Below are positions 28,712 to 36,356 of a stretch of DNA of 64,000 nucleotides, one piece after another. Origin of the DNA: an uncultured Eubacteriales bacterium (GTDB lineage: Bacteria > Bacillota > Clostridia > Lachnospirales > Lachnospiraceae); NCBI GenBank assembly GCA_949292785.1, contig CASFBK010000010.1:105403-169402 (forward strand), written 5' to 3'. The notes beneath the pieces were generated by a model. It was not told the origin of the DNA. It saw only the letters and a list, made by a program, of their open reading frames with translations, and ran no database searches. Both the position numbers and the translations under genes were made by a program. The first letter of the stretch is position 1. Each line of letters starts with the position of its first letter.

Positions 28712-31300
28712 ATGGCAGCTTTTGAACGGATACTGTCCGGAATTCCGCAGATGGACGAAGCATTTCATAATATAAGACTTGGGGATAATGTGGTATGGCA
28801 GGTGTCTGACCTTTCGGAATTCCAGGCATTTGTCATGCCTTATGTGGAACAGGCAAAGCGGGATAAGCGCAATCTTATCTATATCCGGTTTGCGGCACAT
28901 GAGCCTATTATTACAGATACGGAAGGGGTAAAGGTATATCAGGTGAAATTATCTCATCGGTTTGAGACCTTTACCATTGAGATACACCGGATTATCGAAA
29001 AAGAAGGCAGAGATGCCTTTTATGTCTTTGACTGTCTGTCGGAATTACAGGTAGCATGGTCTACGGACTTGATGATGGGGAATTTCTTCCGGGTAACCTG
29101 CCCGTTTTTGTTCCAGTTGGATACGGTGGCATATTTCCCGATTCTGCGGGGAAGACATTCCTTTCAGGCGGTTGCCAAGATACGGGAGACAACGCAGCTT
29201 CTGCTGGATGTGTATTCCGATGAACAGTGTCTGTATGTTCATCCGTTGAAGGTATGGAACCGATATTCCCCTACCATGTTTCTGCCTCATGCGTATATCC
29301 CATCGGAGGGGAATTTTAAGCCATTGACGGATGGTGTCAGTACCAGTAGATTTTATGCGGTATTAAATAAAAAGGATGGTTACAATGGGCAGCATCATAG
29401 GGACAGCTATGACCGCTTTTTCGATTTTGCAAGACTCCAGTATGAACGCTCCGAGCTGAGCAGTGATACCTTTCATACTATGTGTAAGACCATGATGACC
29501 CGGGATGAAAAGCTGCGGGAAATGGTGTATACTGCATTTACACCGGAGGATTTGTTCCATATCAGGGCGCGCATGATCGGAAGTGGAATGATTGGCGGAA
29601 AGGCATGTGGAATGCTGCTCGCAAGAAAACTGGTAGAACGGGAGATGGAGAATGCACAGGCAGTTTTCGAGCCACATGATTCTTTTTATATCGGCTCCGA
29701 TGTTTTTTATACTTATATTGTATCAAATGGTTTTTGGGATATGCGTATTCGTCAGCGGAGCGAGGAAGAATATTTTTCCATAGCGCCAGAGTTGCAGAAG
29801 GCGTTGAGAAATGGGAAGTTTCCTCAGGATATTGAGGAGCAGTTCATACAGATGCTGGAATATTATGGACAGAGCCCCATTATTGTCAGAAGCAGCAGCC
29901 TTTTGGAGGATGGATTTGGAAACGCTTTTGCGGGAAAATATGAATCGGTGTTCTGCGTGAATCAGGGAGAGTTAGAGGAGCGTTTACAGGCATTTGAAGA
30001 TGCAGTACGGACCGTGTATGCCAGTACGATGGATACTTCTGCACTGGAATACCGAAGACAGCGCGGGCTTGCGGACCGGGATGAGCAGATGGCTCTTTTG
30101 GTACAACGTGTTTCCGGTTCTTCTTATGATGGGTTTTTCATGCCGGATGCAGCAGGGGTAGGATATTCTTACAGCTCTTATAAGGTGTGCGAAGAAATGA
30201 AGCCGGAGGAGGGAATGCTTCGTGTTGTGATGGGACTTGGAACAAGGGCAGTGGACCGTACCAACGGAGATTATCCGTGTATCATCGGATTATCTTGTCC
30301 GGAGGAAGCCTTAAAGAAAAAAGTGGAGGACAGGCAGAAGTATTCCCAGCATAATATAGATGTGTTGGATACCAGAGAAGGAAGCCTGCGTACGAAAGCA
30401 CTGTCTGCGCTTGGAATGGAAGGAAAGAGCCGTTTGGTGGAGCATGATTTTGAGTTAGAGCGTATGTTTCGGGAGCGGGGACAGAATCGGAATATTTACC
30501 TGATTTCCTGCAAAGGTTTTATCCAAAATAAAAATTTGATGCATACGATGAAACGGATTTTACGAATCCTGCAGGAACATTATGAATATCCGGTGGACAT
30601 TGAATTCACCGTAAATTTTGGAGAACAGGAGGATTATGTAGTAAATCTTCTTCAATGCCGTCCGTTGCAGCTTGGAAAAAATTATACCTGTGAGATTTCG
30701 GAGGATATACCGAAGCTGAGGGAAAATGAGGTGCTGTTTCACATCAAGAGTGCTTCTATGGGACATTCCAGAGTGGAAGACATTACCCATGTAATTTATA
30801 TTGACCCGCAGGCATACTATAGTTTCCCTTATTATTCTAAACCATTGGTAGCCCGGGCAGTAGGGGAGTTAAACCGCTATTATAAGGAAAAGGGAATGCA
30901 TATTTTATTGTTGACCCCGGGTCGGATAGGAACCTCTTCCCCGGAGCTTGGCGTTCCGGTGGTGTTCGCTGATATTTGTAATTTTATGGGAATCTGTGAG
31001 ATTTCTTATTCTAAGGCTGGGTATTGCCCGGAACTGTCTTTTGGAAGCCATATGTTCCAGGATTTGGTGGAGGCAGATATTTATTATGGAGCCATTTATG
31101 AAAACGAAAAGACCCACATCTGGAATCCAAGGCTTTTTGGAGAAGAGCGGGATTGTTATAAAAAAATTATGGAAGAAATCAGTCCACAGATGGTAGAGCT
31201 GTCAGAAATGATTCATGTGTATAATGCCAGAGAGTTAGGGCTTTTGTTCTATCACAATGCCAAGAAGGAAGAGACGGTTTGCGGAATTCGAGAAAAATAA
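28712..31300 (+). CDS. PEP/pyruvate-binding (PEP-synthase ATP-grasp) domain protein, unusual architecture
   Basis: 862 residues. An N-terminal part (about 1-200) reads like a RecA/KaiC core that has lost its P-loop (GDNVVWQVSDLSEFQAF where Walker A would be; FYVFDCLSELQ like Walker B). The middle (about 290-650) is a PEP-synthase/PPDK nucleotide-binding domain: GMIGGKACGMLLARKL, IIVRSSSLLEDGFGNAFAG, and a terminal LLQCRPLQLG. The phosphohistidine swivel domain (a Ser-His box) and the PEP/pyruvate barrel are not found; instead there is a C-terminal domain of about 200 residues I cannot place. It is therefore unlikely to be a genuine PEP synthase. RBS AGGAGG. Divergent from the pot operon. Confidence 0.7.
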   Translation: MAAFERILSGIPQMDEAFHNIRLGDNVVWQVSDLSEFQAFVMPYVEQAKRDKRNLIYIRFAAHEPIITDTEGVKVYQVKLSHRFETFTIEIHRIIEKEGRDAFYVFDCLSELQVAWSTDLMMGNFFRVTCPFLFQLDTVAYFPILRGRHSFQAVAKIRETTQLLLDVYSDEQCLYVHPLKVWNRYSPTMFLPHAYIPSEGNFKPLTDGVSTSRFYAVLNKKDGYNGQHHRDSYDRFFDFARLQYERSELSSDTFHTMCKTMMTRDEKLREMVYTAFTPEDLFHIRARMIGSGMIGGKACGMLLARKLVEREMENAQAVFEPHDSFYIGSDVFYTYIVSNGFWDMRIRQRSEEEYFSIAPELQKALRNGKFPQDIEEQFIQMLEYYGQSPIIVRSSSLLEDGFGNAFAGKYESVFCVNQGELEERLQAFEDAVRTVYASTMDTSALEYRRQRGLADRDEQMALLVQRVSGSSYDGFFMPDAAGVGYSYSSYKVCEEMKPEEGMLRVVMGLGTRAVDRTNGDYPCIIGLSCPEEALKKKVEDRQKYSQHNIDVLDTREGSLRTKALSALGMEGKSRLVEHDFELERMFRERGQNRNIYLISCKGFIQNKNLMHTMKRILRILQEHYEYPVDIEFTVNFGEQEDYVVNLLQCRPLQLGKNYTCEISEDIPKLRENEVLFHIKSASMGHSRVEDITHVIYIDPQAYYSFPYYSKPLVARAVGELNRYYKEKGMHILLLTPGRIGTSSPELGVPVVFADICNFMGICEISYSKAGYCPELSFGSHMFQDLVEADIYYGAIYENEKTHIWNPRLFGEERDCYKKIMEEISPQMVELSEMIHVYNARELGLLFYHNAKKEETVCGIREK

Positions 31301-31374
31301 GGTTGCCGTAGGGGATATCCGGGGCAAGGTAACGTGATATGTTCTAATCACTAAATTCATGAAACTGAAAAAGA

Positions 31375-31408
31375 AAAAAGCATTTATCAGTTTTGATAAA
31401 TGCTTTTT
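31375..31408. terminator. Bidirectional intrinsic terminator
   Basis: AAAAAGCATTTATCA pairs perfectly with TGATAAATGCTTTTT around a 4-nt loop. It serves the large plus-strand gene and the minus-strand tRNA-Thr. Confidence 0.9.
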
Positions 31409-31412
31409 GTTC

Positions 31413-31485
31413 AGCCAAAGAAGGGACTCGAACCCTCGACCTGCGCATTACGAATGCGACGCGCTACCAACTGCGCCACTTTGGC
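31413..31485 (-). tRNA. tRNA-Thr (anticodon CGT)
   Basis: 73 nt on the minus strand: acceptor GCCAAAG/CTTTGGC with discriminator T, D arm GCGC/GCGC, anticodon loop TTCGTAA (anticodon CGT, reads ACG), and T loop TTCGAGT. The outermost anticodon-stem pair is a T-C mismatch. CCA is not encoded. Confidence 0.93.
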
Positions 31486-31617
31486 AAAAATAAAATCCTT
31501 AAGTATTATATATTGTTTTGGAAAAAAAATCAAGAAAAAGTTTCACTCTAGGATTTTTGTTTCAGATATGCTATATTATCAGTAAAGAATAATAAATAAA
31601 AGGAAAAGGGGAAGCAT

Positions 31618-31998
31618 ATGAAAAGTGAGAAGGAAGAAATTGTAATTGAAGAATTTAAGACCAGTACCAAAAGAACGACAGAGATTAGAAAAAGAAAAGC
31701 AGAGGGGAATTATGTAATCCCTGCCGTATTTTGTCTTGTTTTTCTGGCAGCAGTATTAGCAGGAATGTTTTTGCTGAATCTGTCAGTGGTTATGGTATGT
31801 GTAATTCTTGTGTTGGAATCCTTAATTGGTATCTGTCTGCATGATATGCCGATTTGGGTACATGGATTGGAAGTTCTTATCAGTATTGTAGCTGGAGTTA
31901 TTTTTGGACAGACCGTATTTATGATAATCGGAGCCGTTATTTATATTGCGGCAATTCTTGCACTCCATTTTATCAATCATGAGAAGGGAACATTATGA
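31618..31998 (+). CDS. Small multi-pass membrane protein, unknown function
   Basis: 126 residues: a charged N-terminus of about 32 residues (KEEIVIEEFKTSTKRTTE), then three to four hydrophobic helices and a short His/Lys tail. AAAGGGGAAG ribosome site. It overlaps the phosphopantetheinyl transferase by four bases (ATGA), so the two are coupled. No family recognised. Confidence 0.75.
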   Translation: MKSEKEEIVIEEFKTSTKRTTEIRKRKAEGNYVIPAVFCLVFLAAVLAGMFLLNLSVVMVCVILVLESLIGICLHDMPIWVHGLEVLISIVAGVIFGQTVFMIIGAVIYIAAILALHFINHEKGTL

Positions 31999-32645
31999 AC
32001 CAGCAGGTGAATGTTTATTATATGTATTGTCCGAAAGAATCACGTACTGCAGGAACGTATCATAAATACCAGCAGAAATTGGCGGATAAAATATTAAATC
32101 ATGGTTTAATAAATATGTTCGGTATCGATGGTACTGGAAAAATCATAGAAAAGGGAAAATACGGAAAACCTTATTTGAAAGACATGGAACAGTATCAGTA
32201 TAATATCAGTAATACCGATGGAATGGTGGTCTGTGCGGTGTCAGATGGAACTGTTGGTATTGATGTTGAGAAGAAAAAGGATTTTCACCAAAGGATATTG
32301 CGTAAATGTGCCAGTTCTTTGGAGACGGCATATATTTTGGAAACAGAGGATAGAAAATGTCAGGCAGAGCGTTTTTTCAGGCTTTGGACCTTAAAGGAAA
32401 GTTATATCAAGATGACCGGAGAGGGGATGCGGGTTCCGTTAAAGGAAGTAGAATTTCGAATTTCGGAAAAAGGAACGAACGCAGATGTGAGAGAAAACGC
32501 CCAAATCATATGTAGTAAAGAAGGAAAGTTTTATCAGAAAGAACAGGGAGAATACTGGATTGCATTGTGCACCCGGGAAGAGGTGACAGTACGGTGGATT
32601 CCGGTGGTCTTGAATGAAATGTCAGAAATTCAACAAATCTGTTAA
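31995..32645 (+). CDS. 4'-phosphopantetheinyl transferase, Sfp type
   Basis: Transfers phosphopantetheine from CoA to carrier proteins. The Mg-binding motif VGIDVEKKKDF and the second signature RFFRLWTLKESYIKMTGEGM are both intact. 216 residues, normal for Sfp-type enzymes. No carrier protein, PKS or NRPS gene is in the window, so its substrate lies elsewhere; the coupled membrane gene gives no hint. Confidence 0.88.
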   Translation: MNQQVNVYYMYCPKESRTAGTYHKYQQKLADKILNHGLINMFGIDGTGKIIEKGKYGKPYLKDMEQYQYNISNTDGMVVCAVSDGTVGIDVEKKKDFHQRILRKCASSLETAYILETEDRKCQAERFFRLWTLKESYIKMTGEGMRVPLKEVEFRISEKGTNADVRENAQIICSKEGKFYQKEQGEYWIALCTREEVTVRWIPVVLNEMSEIQQIC

Positions 32646-32711
32646 TATAAAGATTGCGCAATCTACCACTCATGTGTATAATAGCAGAGAGAGAAAAAGA
32701 AGGTGGAAAGC

Positions 32712-33047
32712 ATGAAAAAGCAAGAATTTATTGAGAAGCATAAGAATGATCCTAAGGGCTACTGTCCATGTATCATAGATGCAAAGGGAGAAGTATATGA
32801 GTGTCCAAAGGGACATCTGGATGCATTGATGGAATTAGGAAAAGAAAAGAATTTGCTGCTTGAGATTCCGGATGAGATTTCACCACTGTTTTATATGATA
32901 TTTCAGACTGGGGCGATAGCAGTAGATTATGAGAATCAGGTATATGGTGAGGAATTGACCCAGGAACAAAGATATGCCTTAATTGATTTAAGTGAAGCCG
33001 GGTTGATTCAGATTGATTTGAAAAAAATTCATAAGAATATTTCGTAA
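32712..33047 (+). CDS. Small hypothetical protein
   Basis: 111 residues, soluble, with a cysteine-containing start (KGYCPCIIDAKGEVYECPKGH, i.e. CPC then ECPKGH) that could bind a metal but is not a standard zinc-finger spacing. The ATG at 32712 has AAGGTGG; a GTG nine bases earlier is less well placed. Ends at a strong terminator. No family recognised. Confidence 0.7.
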   Translation: MKKQEFIEKHKNDPKGYCPCIIDAKGEVYECPKGHLDALMELGKEKNLLLEIPDEISPLFYMIFQTGAIAVDYENQVYGEELTQEQRYALIDLSEAGLIQIDLKKIHKNIS

Positions 33048-33052
33048 AAAGA

Positions 33053-33097
33053 GGAGTGGCTCTCAGGTAAGAAACCCAGAGAGCCAGCTCCTTTTTT
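33053..33097 (+). terminator. Intrinsic terminator
   Basis: GGAG-t-GGCTCTC pairs with GAGAGCC-ag-CTCC and is followed by TTTTTT. It also separates this gene from the convergent permease. Confidence 0.9.
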
Positions 33098-33111
33098 CAT
33101 GAAGGAAAAAG

Positions 33112-33909
33112 TTAATAATGCTTCAAACACAACTTTTCCATAGCTACAATAGCCTGATACAGGATAACTGCGATAATACATAAAATTACGATGCTCATAA
33201 TTACCCAATCCAGCTTAAAGACCTGACTGCCATAAATAATCAGATATCCTAAACCTGCTCTTGCAGCAATAAATTCTCCAATGATAACTCCCACCAGACA
33301 AAGACCGATGTTGACCTTCATTAAAGAAAAGAGAGACGGAAGGCTGGAGGGCAGAACCACCTTGGTGAGTACATGCAGCTTGCTGCCCCCAAGGGTGTAG
33401 ATTAGTTTTACTTCCTCTGCATCCACGGATTGAAAACTGCTGTAAAGGCTTAAGATAGAACCAAAGATGGCAACAGACATACCGGTGATAATAATGGTAT
33501 TATAATTGGCACCCAGCCATACAATTAAGAGAGGAGCCAGAGCAGATTTTGGCAGACTGTTTAAAACGACCAGATAAGGCTCTAGTGTTTCAGAGACATG
33601 TTTATTAAACCATAATATAATAGTTACAATAAGTGCACATAAAATCACAAGAAAGAAACTTACCAACGTTTCAAAAAGGGTGATTCCTATATTCATAAAA
33701 AGAGTGTGGTCCAATGCCATGCCATAAGCACAGAGGAAAATCTTGGACGGACTGCTGAAAATAAAAGAATCAATCAGTCCTACCCGGGTGGAAATTTCCC
33801 ACAGACCAAGAAAGAAAATAAAAACGCACAGTCTGCTGACTGTGACGGTTCGTTTATGTCTTTTTTGCGCAGAAAGAAAGTTTTGCTGTGCAAGTGAAAT
33901 TTCAGTCAT
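33112..33909 (-). CDS. NitT/TauT-type ABC transporter permease
   Basis: 265 residues, about six membrane helices, with a coupling loop around LGGSKLHVLTKVVLPSSLPS. The class transports nitrate, sulfonates, thiamine precursors or similar. It overlaps the ATPase gene by eight bases. No substrate-binding protein is adjacent on either side, so the substrate cannot be inferred and the partner must be encoded elsewhere or be absent. Confidence 0.85.
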   Translation of the reverse strand: MTEISLAQQNFLSAQKRHKRTVTVSRLCVFIFFLGLWEISTRVGLIDSFIFSSPSKIFLCAYGMALDHTLFMNIGITLFETLVSFFLVILCALIVTIILWFNKHVSETLEPYLVVLNSLPKSALAPLLIVWLGANYNTIIITGMSVAIFGSILSLYSSFQSVDAEEVKLIYTLGGSKLHVLTKVVLPSSLPSLFSLMKVNIGLCLVGVIIGEFIAARAGLGYLIIYGSQVFKLDWVIMSIVILCIIAVILYQAIVAMEKLCLKHY

Positions 33910-34669
33910 CTGAGTTCAACTCCTTCCATATGATGTTAAAGTAATCCTTGAATTCCGGTGAATTACGCCTTTCCAAGGGCGTAAGCTGTTCCGGGAAGGT
34001 AATAGGAACGATATTTTTTATTGTTCCGGGACGTTTACTTAAAATTAATACCTGATTACCGAGACTGACAGCTTCGGAAAGGTCATGGGTAACCAGAATC
34101 GCGGTTTTTTGTTCTTTTTTTATAATAGAGCCAATGTCATCGCCTACCGTAAGCCTTGTCTGATAGTCAAGAGCGGAAAAGGGTTCATCCAAAAGCAACA
34201 GTTCCGGTTCTAAAGCAAGGGTACGAATGAGAGCAGCGCGCTGACGCATCCCGCCGGATAGCTGGGAAGGGCGGGCATCTTTGAACTTGTACAAGCCGTA
34301 GCGTTGTAACATATCCATAACCTTTTCTCTGGATTCTGGTGTGAGACGGTTCTGGATTTCAAGGCCCAGTAATACGTTTTTTTCAATGGTGCGCCATTCA
34401 AACAGGTGGTCATGCTGTAGCATATAGCCGATGGTTCCGCTGCCCTTTTGGAAGAGCTTTTGACCGTAGAGCAGAATGGAACCGTGTTCCGGTTCTATCA
34501 GTCCGGTGAGCAGGGACAACAGGGTGGACTTGCCGCATCCGCTTGGACCGACAATGCTTAAAAAGTCACCCTTGTGAACGGTAAAATTTATATTAACTAA
34601 AGCCGGGGTTTCCCCTTCCAGGGTATGGTAGGAGTAGCCCACGTGGCTGATTTCCATAAGTTTTTCCAT
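33902..34669 (-). CDS. NitT/TauT-type ABC transporter ATPase
   Basis: 255 residues. Walker A GPSGCGKSTLLSLLTG, Q-loop GYMLQHDHLFEW, signature QLSGGMRQRAALIRTLA, Walker B LLLLDEPFSALD and H-loop LVTHDLSEA. First gene of the two-gene minus-strand operon. I looked for a TPP or other riboswitch in its leader and saw none. Confidence 0.88.
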   Translation of the reverse strand: MEKLMEISHVGYSYHTLEGETPALVNINFTVHKGDFLSIVGPSGCGKSTLLSLLTGLIEPEHGSILLYGQKLFQKGSGTIGYMLQHDHLFEWRTIEKNVLLGLEIQNRLTPESREKVMDMLQRYGLYKFKDARPSQLSGGMRQRAALIRTLALEPELLLLDEPFSALDYQTRLTVGDDIGSIIKKEQKTAILVTHDLSEAVSLGNQVLILSKRPGTIKNIVPITFPEQLTPLERRNSPEFKDYFNIIWKELNSDD

Positions 34670-34918
34670 AAATAACTCCTGATTCGTTTGTAATATTATA
34701 TGTGCAGGGAAGCGATTGGGTGCTATTAGCAGTATTTAGGTGAGAAAATACGGATGATTGAAAGGTTGCTGTGGAAAAGGTTTGGAACGGTATGATATAA
34801 TAATGTATTATTTGTACGATATAGGCAGGTAATTAGTGATGAAAGACAGAAAAGGAAATGGATAAAGGTTTATTGACATATGAGGCAGAAACAAAATACA
34901 TAAGGGAGGGAATAGGCA

Positions 34919-35392
34919 TTGGTTAAATATCAAAAGGCAACGGAGAAAGACACAAATCAAATATTAGAACTGGTTCAGGAGACTATCACGAAAGTTTATC
35001 CGAAATATTATCCCAAAGAAGTGGTAGATTTCTTCTGTGAGCTTCATGGCAAAGAAAAAATAAAAGAAGATATTTGCCGGGGCAATGTAAGTGTGCTGTT
35101 GGTGAACAATTCTTTGGTGGGAACAGGAAGCTATCAGGACAACCATATTACCAGAGTGTATGTTCAGCCTGAGTTTCAGGGCAAAGGCTACGGAAGCCGA
35201 ATTATGGAAGAGTTAGAAGCGGAGATTGCTTTGACATATGACAAAGTTTATTTGGATGCGTCTCTTCCGGCAAGTCATTTGTATGAAAAACGAGGCTATC
35301 GCACCGTAAAACATGAAAAATGGCAGGTGGAAAATGGTGTCGTGCTGGTGTATGAAGTGATGGAAAAGCTGCTTTGTAGTCATATTATTTAG
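34919..35392 (+). CDS. GNAT family N-acetyltransferase
   Basis: 157 residues. Acetyl-CoA pyrophosphate loop in VQPEFQGKGYGSRIMEEL (QxxGxG), preceded by the beta-4 strand ITRVYV; a C-terminal ASHLYEKRGYRTVKHEKW fits the family. TTG start with GGGAGGG eight bases upstream. Substrate unknown. First of several acetyltransferase genes in a locus that also holds decayed remnants. Confidence 0.85.
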   Translation: MVKYQKATEKDTNQILELVQETITKVYPKYYPKEVVDFFCELHGKEKIKEDICRGNVSVLLVNNSLVGTGSYQDNHITRVYVQPEFQGKGYGSRIMEELEAEIALTYDKVYLDASLPASHLYEKRGYRTVKHEKWQVENGVVLVYEVMEKLLCSHII

Positions 35393-35552
35393 GAGGATAC
35401 ATACAGATGGAAAATACTATCTTTATTCCTATGCTGAGATGACGAATATTGTAGAAGTAGAACGGGAAAAGGTAAAAATTGTACTGAAAAACAAAATGTT
35501 AAATGATGTTTTAATTATTCCAAAAGAATATGGAACGTTCATTTGCAAGTAG
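35393..35552 (+). pseudogene. Remnant of a short gene (frameshifted)
   Basis: AGGAGG at 35393 is followed by an ATG (35407) that stops after 11 codons, while the neighbouring frame reads DGKYYLYSYAEMTNIVEVE and continues to a stop at 35550 (an ATG at 35439 lies in that frame). A good ribosome site in front of a broken frame suggests a decayed gene. The parent family is not recognised. Confidence 0.4.
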
Positions 35553-35569
35553 AAGGGTGGGGAAAATTT

Positions 35570-35761
35570 ATGGCTATATCAAATATAAAAGCTGATTTTT
35601 CAGCAGACATTGAAACTGTTTGGCGTCTGGTTACATCTCTTACAGAATACTCCTGGCGAAGTGATTTAGATAGAATTGAAGTGAACGAGCAGGGAAAAGA
35701 ATTTGTGGAGTATACCAAAGACGGTTATGCAACCAAATTTACATTTATAAGAGCATCATAA
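35570..35761 (+). pseudogene. Truncated SRPBCC/polyketide-cyclase-like protein
   Basis: 63 codons from the ATG at 35570 (GGGTGGGG upstream) encode the first half of an SRPBCC domain: SNIKADFSADIETVWRLVTS, then WRSDLDRIEV. Full family members are about 140 residues with a long C-terminal helix, which is missing here, so this is read as a 3'-truncated copy. The following gene starts 28 nt after its stop. Confidence 0.55.
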
Positions 35762-35789
35762 AAAAGCAGGAAGTTAGGAGAAAGAGGTA

Positions 35790-36320
35790 ATGAGTCAAAT
35801 AAAATTGATTAAGGCATCTGCTGAGTATGCAGAAAAAATTTGGGAATATAGAGCAGAATTTCCCGACGAGCGCATGAGGGTCACATATGACCCGGAAAGG
35901 ATTCCAGGTCTTGACTATCTTGAAAAATACGATAATGTGCTTGACTGGCTTCAATTCTGCGATGAGATGTCGGATAAAATAACGTGGTATATGTCTGTAC
36001 GCGAAAGTGACGACAGGATAATCGGTTTTATCGTTTTTCGCCATAAACTTGAGTATGATGATGACGATATCGCATTTGCGTCGCACTTAGGTTATTCCGT
36101 CCGTCCAAGCGAGCGCGGTAAAGGTTATGCAAAAGAGCAGCTTAGAATGGGTTTACAAAAAGCAAAAGCAATCGGACTTGATAAAGTACGAATTGTTTGC
36201 CGTGATATAAACATTGGCAGCAATAAAACAATTCTTGCTAATGGTGGCGTGTATGTTGACATGATTCACGGTGAGGAATCCGGAATGAATATTAATCGTT
36301 ATGATATTCAGATATCTTGA
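35790..36320 (+). CDS. GNAT family N-acetyltransferase
   Basis: 176 residues of the subgroup starting with a helical cap (KIWEYRAEFPDERMRVTYDP) and carrying the acetyl-CoA loop VRPSERGKGYAKEQLRMG, then CRDINIGSNKTILANGG. RBS AGGAG/AGAGG. Codon use is slightly more AT-rich and uses GAC/CGT differently from its neighbours, which may mean transfer. Substrate unknown. Confidence 0.85.
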   Translation: MSQIKLIKASAEYAEKIWEYRAEFPDERMRVTYDPERIPGLDYLEKYDNVLDWLQFCDEMSDKITWYMSVRESDDRIIGFIVFRHKLEYDDDDIAFASHLGYSVRPSERGKGYAKEQLRMGLQKAKAIGLDKVRIVCRDINIGSNKTILANGGVYVDMIHGEESGMNINRYDIQIS

Positions 36321-36356
36321 TTTTGCAGGATAAGTATTGTATGGGAAAGGAATCGT

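Noticed and set aside
30560-31117. Minus-strand frames inside the large PEP-binding gene
   Set aside because: Short, without ribosome sites, and antisense to a frame with clear domain motifs.
31400-31585. A 61-codon plus-strand frame (reading QPKKGLEPSTCALRMRRATN)
   Set aside because: It is the antisense of tRNA-Thr plus its terminator; this is a common false protein.
34670-34918. Possible TPP riboswitch in front of the NitT/TauT operon
   Set aside because: No CTGAGA core or thi-box pairing seen on the minus strand.
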